A stretch of DNA of 64,000 bases from Adineta ricciae (taxonomy: Eukaryota; Rotifera; Eurotatoria; Adinetida; Adinetidae): contig CAJNOJ010000001.1 of NCBI GenBank assembly GCA_905250025.1, positions 620,001 through 684,000 of the forward strand, written 5' to 3'. How positions within the stretch are numbered: position 1 is the first letter of the stretch; every line of letters begins with the position of its first letter. The position numbers were made by a program, and so were the translations under genes. Shown here one piece after another: positions 45,620-57,487 of the stretch. The notes under the pieces are model-generated. The model was not told the DNA's origin and did no database searches. It worked only from the letters and a program-made list of their open reading frames with translations.

Positions 45620-46841
45620 CCTTCACAATTGTACTTTCGTTTTGTTTTGATTGCTACTGATATGGATAAGTAATGCTTCACTTTTTCTCTTTCGATAACA
45701 GTTTATATTCTCTCTCTCTGTCGTCGGCCGATAGGCGGTGGTAGCTATATGAAAACACTTGTAAAACATTTCTTTTCTTTTACATGTCTGACTATCTCTC
45801 TCTCTCTCACTCACATTTCTTTTTGTCTATATGACTACGCGAACGAATATGACACTAAAACATTCTTTCTAGGTGCTGTTAATATTATCATGTTATAAAA
45901 ACATCTCCTTTGCATAGCCAACTCTAATAAACGAAAACATTCCGCTTTTCCAAGCTCTAGCTATATGATCTTATTTTGAAGTGTTTTATAAGGGATGACG
46001 TCCATCAAAAACTAGTGTTTGCATTGAAATAAAAATCAAAGTAATATTATACAGTGTATTAGTTAAAGTTTAACTACTCGAATTTTGTGTACAGAATGGA
46101 AAAGCGTGGTATAGAGATGATACTCAAACGTGCATGTTTTATTATCATAAAATAAACAAAATATCAGCACTTGATAGATATCGATAAAAAAACACAAACG
46201 TTCACTCTTGGTTTTATTCCCATGCTCAGTTTGCCGATAAAAATAGAATTCTGCAACTAATAACTTGTGTACTGCTAATATGATCTAGTAATATTACTGA
46301 GATGATTAATAACTTTAGCAAAGAATGAAGATAAAGCTGTATAATTACTATTAAACTGTAAAAGCAAGAAAGGAAATTTGCCTGTTCCAGCTTATAAAAT
46401 ATTATAACATCAGCTTTAGGATTCATCTAATGTGTGTGGATCATTTATTGCAACACTTATAATGTGATTGATTTCTTTATAGTGAGTTCATTGAGTTATG
46501 ATATTGTTCGGTACACTCTTGCATTAAAATTCGTTTTTTCTCTTAAATTAAAGGTAAAACTTAGTTTCATCATTAAAACCTGATAGAATAATTAGCACAG
46601 TTCCTAAAGTTAGATACATTATTTTATTCTACTTTTTTTATTAGAGTAGCTTGTAGTATTTGACGAAACTAGTATATATGGAGTACATAGAAATTCTTTT
46701 TTATTTCCGATTGTTTCATCGAATATCATTATCTACACTTTAGCATGACATGTGTGAACAGCGTTTTCGTTTTGTTTTTCTCCTTCTCATTTTATTTTCT
46801 TGTTGTAGAGAAAAAGATAAATATAGCATAATATTTGAACA
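45620..46841. other. Intergenic, 1.2 kb (divergent promoters)
   Basis: Contains CT-rich tracts at 45710-45720 and 45796-45810 and an AT-rich remainder. Frames such as the one at 46226-46426 are hydrophobic by base composition only. No gene seen. Confidence 0.5.
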
Positions 46842-48213
46842 ATGTCCAGTCTTTATCTGTGTCCAGATGGTAAGATGCACCTATTTGAAATTTAGATAAT
46901 CTCATTTTGGAATGATAGATTTTTGGCGTTGTCCAATTGATTTGAATCATCAGGTACTTGCGAAGCGATTCCCGTATCATATTCGACGTTGTCTGCTTGT
47001 AAGTTGATCAGAGACATTTTTGGTGTTGTTCATAAAATTGCTATCGCAAATAATATGTCTAATCGACATTTATCTTTAGGCAAATCCGCATATCCGTCGA
47101 GTTCGTTGTGTTTTCAATGCTAATCATTTAACGACACCACAAGATCTTCTTCATCACATGTCAACATGTCCTGATGCTATCAGTCGAAGTACAGTATTGA
47201 TTGGACTCTCTGATATTGGTAATTATTTTAATATGGAATGCTTCTCGTCCGAGTTTGAAAGTTTCCTATGATTTTTAGCGCCAGGTCGACCATGGTCCGA
47301 TGATTGTCATCGATCGTCTGCACCGACTAATTGGCAAATGTTTCGTGATGTGAATGCCACTGAAGATTGGGATGGTATGTGCATAATAAAAGTTTTTTTT
47401 AATCTAATTTTCATAAATATTTAGACGATATTCGCGAACGTCAAACAAGAAATAGTATACTGACGTAAGTGATACATACATATTGTATTTAAAGAACATA
47501 AGCATTGTATTCTTAGTTTTAGTGAACAACCAATAGTATCACCGTCAAATCAGTTCGTATTAATTGGTTAAAAATTCTTTCTTTCTATATTCATTTTTAT
47601 TAGAGAATCATTGTCATCGCCAATTCTTGAGCATGCCACAGAAAAGAAGTATGAAGAAGTGGCAAATTACTCGTGCAACGATGTACTTGGTAAAATTCAA
47701 CAAGAACCAGTGGTGAGAAATAATTATAGATTATCACGAAATACCAAACAAGCGCGTATGTTTAAAATAGTATGATGATAGAAAAAAAGCACTCTAATTA
47801 ATCCTCTCGTAGATGTCTTTGAAGAACATGATAATGATGGTCAAATTCATCCAGTTGAAACCGACGACATCACGTGAGTCGTCATTCTCAATTTCTTCGA
47901 AGATTATCAAATTTATTGAAAATAAGTCGTAGATGCTCCTAAATAATAGTAACTGTGGAAGTCATTGCTAGACCTGTTTGCAATTTTGATCATCCATATG
48001 TTGAACGTTTGTTCTCTTTTTTCATTTAGGAAAAGCTTGATGAAGATTCGAACATTGCAACTGATTGGTGGGGCTGGTCGTGGCACATGTTGTTTGTTAC
48101 GTACATCACCATCTGCATCCGTACGCATACTTTCTTTCATCTCAAATCTTTACACTTACGATTATCACAATACATACACATATCTCTGTTTTTAGAGTCG
48201 TCTAGCACGGTAA
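46842..48213 (+). CDS. GTSF1-like double CHHC zinc-finger protein (piRNA-pathway type)
   Basis: Ten exons: 46842-46869, 46919-46998, 47080-47218, 47279-47374, 47425-47464, 47517-47552, 47604-47712, 47782-47873, 48030-48120 and 48196-48213. They total 729 nt and 242 residues with all phases consistent. Finger 1 is CPIDLNHQVLAKRFPYHIRRC (C-x5-H-x9-H-x3-C), split from the second by an intron. Finger 2 is CVFNANHLTTPQDLLHHMSTC with the same spacing. This tandem pair is the definition of the GTSF1/D7/U11-48K family. Animal GTSF1 proteins help Piwi slicing or transcriptional silencing of transposons. The middle (RPWSDDCHRSS, NWQMFRDV, DWD) fits the Piwi-binding acidic/aromatic region. The C-terminal ~130 residues are acidic and then basic, longer than usual. 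The exon-6 acceptor has an alternative 6 bp downstream. All exons are too short for a frame scan. Confidence 0.85.
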
Positions 48214-48679
48214 AGACAACATGAAAAACAAATCACTAAATCTACTTTTCGTTTTTCTTCAATGCTTCTTTGTGTTTTTCTTGTCGTGGTTTGTTGATGA
48301 ACATGTTTTGAAGGAGAGTGAAGAAATAGAAGAAGATATAAAAAAAAAAGAAGAACATGATATTATATATGTTGTTTATATTATACTGCATTTTTATATA
48401 GAGAAACAAATCTGTCATCTGTCATCAGATAGTCTACATCAAAAGTGTCCTTTTGCTAAACATACTGTCTCCCTCGCTATAGCGAATAATTTGTGTCGTA
48501 TACATATACTTAATCGATGATTTACAGCAAGCGACCTTGAAGCTTATCGTCTGAGATGTTGACATGAATATTTTCCAGAGAGAAAAAGAATATGCTATAT
48601 CAGTTAACTATCTCCGTTTCCTAGTCAAACCGACGACTACATCTCTTGTATATCACAGTATACTGTTGTGTAGACAAAC
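48214..48679. other. Intergenic, 466 bp
   Basis: A 99-codon frame begins only 8 bp after the GTSF1-like stop; it is Phe/Leu- and Lys/Glu-rich by composition and is taken as 3' UTR. No other content seen. Confidence 0.5.
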
Positions 48680-49661
48680 ATGCTATCCAAGCATACCCTT
48701 CTTGCCATCTTTTTGTACTGTATGTTATATCGCTGATAGAATGTCATAAAAATTCAATCACTTGAAACTTTATTCACTTTTAGTAGCCATAGTTCAACTA
48801 GACTTCTGCCGAGCAAAGATCTGCTATCAATGCGATGATAAAAATCCATCAAGTAAATTGAAATTCTACGGCGAAAAGATTACTAAATGTAATGGCGTTC
48901 CATTCGAAAAATATGCCTCGAAAACATCGAAAGCATTTGGTGCTGCTGTATTAACATGTTACACGGTAAAGTATACTATTCAAATTTATTGTTACACTTG
49001 CTATTTGATATATATGCGATAAATGAGTGATTTTCCGTAACTTGATTATATGAAGCCTGCTTTTTCAATATAAACTCTTTTGCAGAAATTCAATGAATCT
49101 GGTCACGTTATCAAACGAGGTGCTTTTGGTCTTGGCGAAACTTATGACAAAAATTTCAAATGTCGAGATCGTTTTCATATCTGCTGCAAAACAGCTTTCT
49201 GCAACAAACATACCAAAGCTCCATGTCCACCACCTGGTTCGTTTAAAGCTTTCCATCTTTTGATCATAGTATCGCGAAATACTTTTGTCAAAAATAGCTA
49301 AAATAACAACGAAGAAAGAAGTCAAAGCATGTTATCAATGCAAAGGTGCCGAAGCTTGCAAACCAGAAAAACTCGATGGACGTGAAATTCGTACATCTGG
49401 CGCTTTTGGCGGCAAGAACTTATACTGTTATACTGTAAGAAAAAAACAGAATTCTAGTCTCTGTTCAACCCGTTGAATACTATATTTTTTTCATCAAAAT
49501 AGAAATTCGATCCAAAGACAGGTGCTGCTGTTGCTCGTGGTGGCTTTGGATTTGGCGAAGCCTTGGATAAGAATCTCAAATGCGACGCCAAACACTATTT
49601 GTGTTGTTTTGAAAATTTATGTAACAATCAAACAGCTGGTTTCTGTGCTAAACCAAAATAA
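48680..49661 (+). CDS. Secreted protein with two Ly6/uPAR-type domains
   Basis: Five exons, 48680-48719, 48784-48965, 49086-49236, 49298-49434 and 49503-49661, total 669 nt and 222 residues (phases 1, 0, 1, 0). The first exon (MLSKHTLLAIFLY) joins LAIVQLDFCRA to form a signal peptide of about 25 residues. Two modules of roughly 90 residues follow. Each starts CYQC and has CYT shortly before its own intron, then a glycine-rich strand (RGAFGLGE or RGGFGFGE), then KC, and ends CCKTAFCN or CCFENLCN. CC-x4-CN is the closing signature of Ly6/uPAR (three-finger) domains. Introns are at matching positions in both modules, so the gene arose by internal duplication. No GPI-anchor tail is visible, so it is probably secreted. 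The ligand is unknown. AATAAA at 49754-49759. Confidence 0.83.
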
Positions 49662-51003
49662 AGGAACCGTTTAGAGAAAAGACTACCCTACATGTGTGCA
49701 TCCTGTTTGCTTGTGTGAACGATCTCTTATCTACATTATTCGTCTTATTTTCTAATAAACAATAAGTATAAAATCTGGAATAATGAAAAATATCAACACT
49801 TCCAAATGACATGTAAGAACGAATGAGGAAAGATACTGATGACAGTAACGACTATTATCGGATGTACTTCCCATGAAAAAAAAACAAGAGGACAGTATAA
49901 AGAGTGGGGTACTTCTCAGTAAATATCCGATATGAAATAGTTCCGATGCTAAGACTGTTGCTCCAAGCTTTTTTCATGTCAGAACGTTCTTGTTTATAGG
50001 AATGTCGGTTAGAAAGCATATGCACTCGAAATCAATGAATAATTCGTGTGAATAACGACCATTTATCACAATCGCAATATCTTTCAGTCAAACTAGATCT
50101 ATCCTTAGAAAAAGGATCATAGCTAGGTAGAACATAATCCATAAATAATGGCGTAGGATAAAATATATTTAGCCACTAACACTTTCCATACATGTTACAC
50201 ACAAAGATAGTTTTTGATGCATACGTAATTCATTACCCACCGTTATGAAATTTAGTCTGTTATATAGTCGACTATTTTTTTTATAGAAGTTATCATAGTC
50301 TAATAAAAAACGAATGACTTCATACGAAAAACTAATATATCCAGGAAGTACTTTTCCCTTCGATGATGATGAATACACCGATATTTTTAAACTTAGCTAT
50401 ATTTTTTAGATTGAAGCAAGTAAAGCATATAGCATCGATAATGAACAATAATATTGTTGAAATAAAACACTAACAGCTGATTTCTGATATGGCCAGTTCC
50501 CAACAATTGTTTCCTGTTTTGCGATAGACAAAACATTTACTTTCAAACAAGTTGTTTTTCGGTTGACACAATCTGGCTGCGATATAAATACGTGTCCTAG
50601 TGAACTAACAATGGAAAGAAATTGCCATGTTAGCTTTCTAGCAGTTTTGAGAATAGAGCCTCCGAGAAAAGCGAAAGTTATGTCTGTTCTTTTGATGAAC
50701 CATTCGGAGGATGTGAGAAGATGATGTTATTATGATACTTGTCAAGTAGAATGCTATTATAAAGAACACCAGACAATCTAATGTGATGGCCGCTTCACTG
50801 TTTTCTTTTATTTTCTTAAAGAAGGAGAAAAATTAGTCGTTATGATTGCTATTCATAAAGAAAAATATAGATTATTGAACGAGATTTGTATCCATATACA
50901 TTGCTGTCAACAGTTGGACGAGAAGAGAAAGAATGAAAAAGCAAAAACGACGACCAATCACCAAGGAAAAGATAGAGGGCTTTTTTTGTGCGAAGTATAT
51001 TTT
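49662..51003. other. Intergenic, 1.3 kb
   Basis: Lies between two converging genes. Apart from the AATAAA at 49754-49759 it is AT-rich with short random frames (for example 50169-50378 minus). No gene seen. Confidence 0.5.
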
Positions 51004-53242
51004 TCAAGGTAATGATTTTTCTCTTGGTGGTGATGTTGATGGTTGAGAATGATGAGCATTAGTTGGTGGTATAACTATTGATGAATCAGGCTCGCTGAAT
51101 AATGGATTGCGTACTTCCATCTCACCTGTCTGTAAATAGAAAAGGAAATGAACATGGCTTGTTAACTAGAGCGGAAAATGTCAACATACTGGAGCCAGGC
51201 CAGGACATTCGTAAACGGTATAATCTCCTCCTTCTGGAGCCTCATCATCAGAATCGTCCGAATTATTTGCTTTTGCATCGAGAAGATCTCTATTGAAGCA
51301 AAAATCATCCATGAATGACATTCTATTAATCAACTGCTATTCAATATACTTTTCTTGTGCCATCATTTGTTGACGTTGTTGTTGATAATGGAACATTTGT
51401 GCACTTTGAGCCAGTTTTCGATCCGACATGGTCGAACTTGGTGAAATCTTACCACCAGTTGCATTCGGTCCTGTGACCCCATATGATGGATATTCGACAT
51501 CAGCAGCTTCTTTTGCTTTCTTCTGAACTCTATTAAAAACAGACGAGCCTATATTATTATCTGAGAATTAATATTTATGAAACCATCTACGTTGTTTGAA
51601 TAAAAAATATTTGAGAATCAACTTAGAGAGTAATTGTTTTTTCAAAGTGAGAACAAAGTTTAAGTGACAATGCCTACGGCAGCGGTGATGGTGATAGCAG
51701 CAGAGTCATGACTTTTTTTGCGTTCTGCTATATCAGGAACATTCTTTCTCCTCCAATTGAACTCGTTCGTTCTCTAAGTTAATGCTACTATGGCTATTAA
51801 ACAAAGTTGCTTTTAGATTATTACTATATGGACTCGTATTCTTAACATAAATTGACAGTTGTCTTTATTTTCTGTGAAAATCTATCTAGCAATGACTTAC
51901 TTGTACCAAAACACTGTTGCCGCTAGAAGACCCACCACACCAATCATGCAACATGTTCCAACAATTACTAAAAAAAAAACAAATGAAAAGTCGATTCAAT
52001 ATGTACTCTAGTGTTTTATGTTTCGTTTGACACATGATTGTTGCTAATTAAAGAATTAGATGAGAATGAGACTGGTTTTCTTTTTAAAATCTAGGACTAT
52101 GCAGATAATCCTGACATAATAATTATCAACAAGTACTCGTGTTTTTATCATTTGATACACAATGAAAAACAAAGGTATTATCAAGAATCGAGTTTTCATC
52201 ATATCCTAAAAAAACTCTAGCATATGCTTCTCTACGGTCAAATTTCCGGCGAGTATTCTATGACACAATCAACTTTGTCGGATGTTGACAATTCGTCAAG
52301 CAGGCGATATTAAAAGTGCATATGTTTTCAATCTGACGTATTCTGAACTTTTTTCTTCGATCGAATAAAAGTTCAATTAACTGACATACATGTTGAGAAG
52401 AACTTACCGAAAAATAGTGTATCGTTGCGTCGTTGTTTTCGGTCTCTAGAGTTTAAAGCAGCATTCGATTGTAATCGTTCAGCGCGTCCATTGACACTGC
52501 CTCCGAGCCATGGTTCTTCCAAAATGTTCTCGTTATAGGTTTCTGATATTTTATTGAATAATTCGCCTCGTTCGCTATCATCAACCAATTTGTTTTCCAT
52601 CAACACATCTGATGGATACCGTTCACTTAACCCTTTGACACTTGCTAAACGCGAAAGCAATCGAACGTTTTTCTCATGAAATTTAACAAAAAGTTTTATC
52701 TTACCAGGTAAAAGTTCATTGACAGTTATTCGACGTTTCACTGCTGCTTCCTTATCTATCAATTCTTCCCAATCGAACGAATCGCCTCTTTCTATAAAAA
52801 GAAACAATGTAACACCATTAAAGATTAATTTCATTTCCATCCCAAAAAAGCAATAGTTTGCATTTCTGCTCTCATCGTAGATGAGCTTAAGTTAGAATGC
52901 TAGACTAAAGAAAAGAAAGTCGGCTCTTTGCTCTTTTCCGTTGAGTTTTCTAACATGCAACATGCATATCTTATTGCATTGTATTTTTTTCTCAAAAGCT
53001 TTTTTTTACGACATAAAGAATGTATTACTTTCAATTTCTTCTTGTTCCAGTGCCGATGTCGGTATGAATTCATCACTAATGGGTTTCTTTGGCGCTTCTC
53101 CTGGAAATTTTGCTGCTTGTTGTAAACGTTCTTTCGATGAATGTATTTTCGGTAGGGGAAGATAGAAGATACGCGAAGCGTCAATAGTTGTTGTCACAAC
53201 AAGGAGTACAAGAACTACATGATTACTCACAAACACTCTCAT
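51004..53242 (-). CDS. NPDC1: NPDC1 homolog (neural proliferation, differentiation and control protein)
   Basis: Six exons on the minus strand: 53029-53242, 52408-52791, 51901-51967, 51350-51529, 51190-51289 and 51004-51129. They total 1071 nt and 356 residues with phases 1, 1, 2, 2, 0. A signal peptide (SNHVVLVLLVVTTTIDA) starts it. The outer part is charged and low-complexity, including dibasic sites. One transmembrane helix is in exon 3 (IVGTCCMIGVVGLLAATVFW). The cytosolic part has the family's invariant blocks: ADVEYPSYGVTGP, RKLAQSAQMFHYQQQRQQMM, GDYTVYECPGLAPTGEMEVR and NPLF. These blocks are almost identical to vertebrate NPDC1 and to nematode CAB-1, which acts in neurons on vesicle or dense-core traffic. 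Introns of 371 and 440 bp are long for the window. The outer part is hard to align. Confidence 0.9.
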
Positions 53243-54985
53243 GTTTATTTTCGAATGTATGTACGTATATATATATTTATAATAATATTTCAGTACTAAG
53301 AATGTCTTCACCGGTAACGTCGCATGCGTGTATGCTGGATCACACGCACACAAAACACTCAACTGTCGTTGTCGGCGTGTGGTAGTTGCTCACTAGTGTT
53401 CTTGTTTTTGTTCAGATTTTTTCACGACAGAATTCTTTTTTTTCTTTCCACTCGCTTTTTTTCCCGATCTTTTGTTTCTTTTTTTTTCCGGGCGATGATG
53501 ATGGCGTTCATTATCTAAGCTATATAACGGAAGAAAAATACTCGTGCATTTCTGGCGAATATGAGATAGGGAAAGAGAGAGAGAGAAAGAGAAAAAAAGA
53601 AGCTGAGGAAAATTCTCGCTCGTAGGCAGCAACAACGTTCGTTCGTCCTTTAGAGCGTACTTGAAAAACTTAATACTCGACGTTGTCTAGGCAAAAGAAG
53701 AGATTAGGGGATCGGTTTTAAAGAGAAAATTAGAATGTAACACGAGTTTTTTTTTAAAGATGATATTTATTATCCTAAATATAGTTGCTTGGTTGCTTTC
53801 GAATCTACGCACAACATCAATTGTAAATTTATCGACATTAAAACAAGCTTGTCGGAGGATGTTTTTCTTTTCCACATTGGATGGGAAAAGGAAAAGAAAG
53901 AGTCATAAGACGCCAAAAGAATGAATAGGACGATTTATATTTCCAATTGCTGGAACTTTCTCAATGTACTGTTAACGGTTGTTTATAATTAACTACATGA
54001 AACATCGGGGGAAAGAACGGAATGTTAGGAAATATTTCCTACGTTTTTCTTTCTTCTCTACAAGAAGAAAAGTATATTAATTTACCGTTGAGAAAACGAA
54101 CAGCGGCACAAATATGTTGCGTATTTAGAAAACATTGAATGTTGAGTAAAATAAATAATAATAATAATGAAGATATGAATTTGTGCATGGGACTGCAATA
54201 TAGCATTGTTAAAATGATCAAATCGACATCCACGTCATAGGGGCTTTTATTCCATACGTCTGTAATATAAGCTGATAAATATACCAAACAAGTAATATGA
54301 GATGTATGAGAGAATAAATTATTTTAAAACAGAAGCAAAATATGATCTAAAAGTTAGATGTAGGTGTATTTAAATTGCCCGAAATCTACCCACAACGGAA
54401 CAAACATATTAATCTAGATATAATAAGACATTATTTTGTATACGGTCACCATAGTCATATAGACATACGTGTTCGCACGCTTGAATAGCTACACAATGGT
54501 ACAAGAGGTGACTGGTTGTTTTTGAAATCCGTTGATAAATAATTAGTTACATTTATCTACAAAAAAAACATTAAGACAACAATGTTATTCTATCCATCAT
54601 ATGTATACCACATCCTATACGCAGTTTTACCAATAAATCTAGTATGCCGCCGATGATGACGTAATCCAATCACGCTGTCAAAGCGAGCACTTGTATACAC
54701 ACGAAATATCGAAATCGATGAGCAGCCAGTATTGCAAAGAGTCGTATATATGCACGCAGAGGGCGCTATTGATCTGTTGATTAGTGGTAGAAGTAAAGCA
54801 AGAAATGAATTTTTACTTCATGTCCTTCGAGTATATCATTGAACAAACAGAATCAAACCTGAGAACGTGGTAGGCGTAAGAAAGAAATAATGGTGCTGTT
54901 GTATTGATCTTTTTCTTACCAAGGTCTTTTATTTCATACATATACAAGTCATTTGGTGTATTCAACTTAGAACACGAAAAAAGAC
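53243..54985. other. Intergenic, 1.7 kb (divergent promoters)
   Basis: Holds polypyrimidine and polypurine tracts (53420-53480, 53570-53600) and, near 54655-54675, a CRE-like TGACGTAA beside CCAAT, about 320 bp before the antiporter start. A hydrophobic minus frame at 54039-54287 is not convincing. No gene accepted. Confidence 0.5.
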
Positions 54986-56540
54986 ATGTACTTTTTCAAT
55001 AGCCCTTTTCATCATCAGTTTTCACCGTCGATGCCTCATCGAAAAAGTATCTTCGAAGATCCACGTGAAGATCCTCTTGCTATCTTTCTTCTCCAAGTAT
55101 TTGCCACATTAATTCTATCGAAAATATTAGGCAAATGTTTGTCATTTATTCATCAACCAGCTGTCATTGGACAAATTCTAACTGGTATCATCCTAGGCCC
55201 AAGTGTATTAGGTTTCATACCTGGTTTCAGTTCATTTCTATTCGCTCCACACACCCTCAACTCACTTCAACTAGTAGCGTCATTAGGTTTGATATTTTTC
55301 ATGTTCTATCTTGGATTGAAAATGGATCCGAACGAAATTCGACAAGGATGGCGTCGAACATTACCTATTGCATCAGCCAGCATTATTATTCCAGTCAGTA
55401 TCGGATGTGCAACTAGCCTATGGCTATATAAAATGGCCGAGCCAAATATAAACAAACCGGCGTTTATTTTATTCATTGGTAGTACAAGATTTCATTTATA
55501 TCTGACAATTTTATTGATTATTCAGGTTCCGGAGTTGGCTTTTCGGCATTTCCAGTTTTAGCTTCGATTTTGCAAGCGAATAACATAATCACGACTTCAC
55601 TTGGTTAGTATTTGAAAAACAGAAAGGCTTCTTACTTTTCTATTGTTGTTTGATTGACCATTTTTTTGTCGTTTATCGAGGTGTGTTAACAATTAGTATC
55701 GCTGCAATTGAAGATATCGTCGTATGGGTCATATTAGCGATTGCAACGGCCTTAAGTAAAGGTGGTCCATCAATTGAAGGTCTCTACACTCTTCTCTTAA
55801 CTTTCGCCTTTCTTTTGATTATGTTTATCGTTGTTCGTCCATTGCTTTCGCTGGTACATCGTTATTACTTTCGTCGAAATGATGAACACAATATCTATTT
55901 GATTGTTTGTTGTATCTTGGTATTACTAGCAGCATCTTTCGTCAGTGAAGTGATTAATATTCACGCATTCTTTGGTGCTTTCGTAGCCGGGTTAATTATT
56001 CCGCGTAAAATGAAAGGTTCAAATTTACACGACTTTTTATCTGCTCAAATCGAACTATTATGCATTGAATTTTTTCTTCCACTCTACTTCACAAATTCGG
56101 GTTTGAAAACTCATTTTGCTATGTTGAATACAGTTCAAATATGGTATACAATATTGAGTTTAGTTGCGATCATTTCCATTGCTAAAATAATCCCAGTTAC
56201 ACTAATGACACGAATAGTAACACGAAAAGAACGAACATGGTCGTATGCTTTAGCTGTCGGCATTCTTATGAATACGCGTGGAATTGTTCAATTGGTTGTA
56301 CTCAACGTTGGTGTTGAACTAGGTGTTTTGTCACCTGTTATTTTTTCAATGTTTGTATTGACAGCTGTATTCTTGATATTTCTTACCTCGCCGTTACTCT
56401 ACCTGGTTTATCTACGAAAGAATGGCAAAGAAATAGCTTCGACTACAACGAATGTCTACAACAATCCAATGGAACGAGTCTCACATGATTACATGCGACA
56501 ACCGTCGAGAAAATGGAAAATTGCAAGATCAGCTTGTTGA
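54986..56540 (+). CDS. CPA2-type monovalent cation/proton antiporter
   Basis: Three exons, 54986-55478, 55526-55603 and 55681-56540, total 1431 nt and 476 residues (phases 1 and 1). A second ATG at 55031 is an alternative start. About 12 hydrophobic segments are present. The early motif QPAVIGQILTGIILGPSVLG is characteristic of CPA2 exchangers (KefB/C, plant CHX, fungal KHA1). GSGVGFSAFPVLASIL follows, then SIAAIEDIVVWVILAIATAL, where ED stands at the ion-binding acidic pair. LPLYFTNSGLKT and LAVGILMNTRGIVQLVVLN are further family marks. The cytosolic C-terminus is short; the long regulatory domain of bacterial KefC and plant CHX is missing. It would exchange K+ or Na+ for H+. CPA2 proteins of this type are uncommon in animals, so foreign origin is possible. 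AATAAA at 56699-56704. Confidence 0.87.
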
Positions 56541-56819
56541 TAATTATTGAATTTAATTCATAATAAGAAATATGTTAAGTTCGAATACATATTACCTCGT
56601 ATTTTCTTCGGGATACTTAATCAAATTTATTGCGATATCGATCATTGATGGAAAGTGAGTCAGGTCAACATGTACTGTGACGCTCGATCATTCTATTTAA
56701 TAAAAATCAACTATATTATGATTGATCATGGAATATTCTGTTGTTTCATTTCCATATGTTGTCAATAAAAAGTAATCACGGATATCCGCTTTCATTGTCG
56801 AAAGCGATGAGCATTTATT

Positions 56820-57353
56820 TCAAATGATTTTATAGATTTGAAATCCCTCTGATTGTATAGCTTGAATAATCACATCATCCTCAATGTGAACATGTGCAGT
56901 CACATCAGCTTGACCCATTTCGAGATCAACATGTGCATCGAGAATGCCATCGATTTTTCCAAATGCGCGAACTACAGTTGATCGACATGATTCACAATGC
57001 ATTCCTACGATTTTCCAATGTGTAATCATCATTTGATTATCATCACCTAATTGCACATTAGTTACTGATTCCTTTCTGAACATTTGAAATATTTCTGGTG
57101 ACAATGATAAGCATAAAGTTAACATTACCATCATTGTAAAATGAGTTTTCGATGGACGATAACGAATATATGAGTAAGTCAATGAAATAACAGTCAATGA
57201 AACGAATAAAGGTCGATAGGGAACAAGAAGAGTGTTCAGTCCCGCACACCCGATACCGAATAGATTGAGAAAAACTTGCAGAAAACAACATGGACAACAT
57301 AAAGATATGAGAAAGCCACCAAAAAGGCTATTAGCCCAACCGAAACGCATCAT
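56820..57353 (-). CDS. MerT-MerP-like fusion: mercuric-type transport protein with HMA domain
   Basis: Single exon, 177 residues. Residues 1-50 hold a membrane segment with cysteine pairs (LISLCCPCCFLQVFLNLFGI), followed by TLLVPYRPLFVSLTVISLTY, which parallels the LxPYRPxFIG region of bacterial MerT. A third membrane helix lies at about residues 70-88. Residues ~110-177 form a heavy-metal-associated domain with GMHCESCRSTVVRAF, the GMxCxxC metal site, and end FQIYKII. Bacterial MerT carries Hg(II) through the inner membrane and MerP binds it with the same GMTCxxC motif; fused MerTP forms are known in bacteria. Here the fusion is in a eukaryotic-looking region, between BCAS2 and the antiporter and 134 bp downstream of the former. 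No intron and the bacterial-type architecture suggest horizontal transfer. The metal could also be copper or another soft cation. Confidence 0.8.
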   Translation of the reverse strand: MMRFGWANSLFGGFLISLCCPCCFLQVFLNLFGIGCAGLNTLLVPYRPLFVSLTVISLTYSYIRYRPSKTHFTMMVMLTLCLSLSPEIFQMFRKESVTNVQLGDDNQMMITHWKIVGMHCESCRSTVVRAFGKIDGILDAHVDLEMGQADVTAHVHIEDDVIIQAIQSEGFQIYKII

Positions 57354-57487
57354 ACTACGTTTATCTACAATACAAATTGCCTAATTATACTTGATGAATG
57401 TTTTCAATCGAATTCTTTTTTTATTCAGAAGTGTTAACAGAAAAAAAAACAGAACATTTACAAAACAGATTAGGTTCTTTTCTATCA

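Noticed and set aside
48221-48520. 99-codon frame just after the GTSF1-like gene
   Set aside because: Starts 8 bp after the stop codon of the last exon; composition fits 3' UTR.
54039-54287. Minus-strand frame with a signal-peptide-like stretch (MHKFISSLLLLFILLN)
   Set aside because: The only intron that would extend it is about 28 bp, too short, and no upstream exon was found; possible neuropeptide was considered but unsupported.
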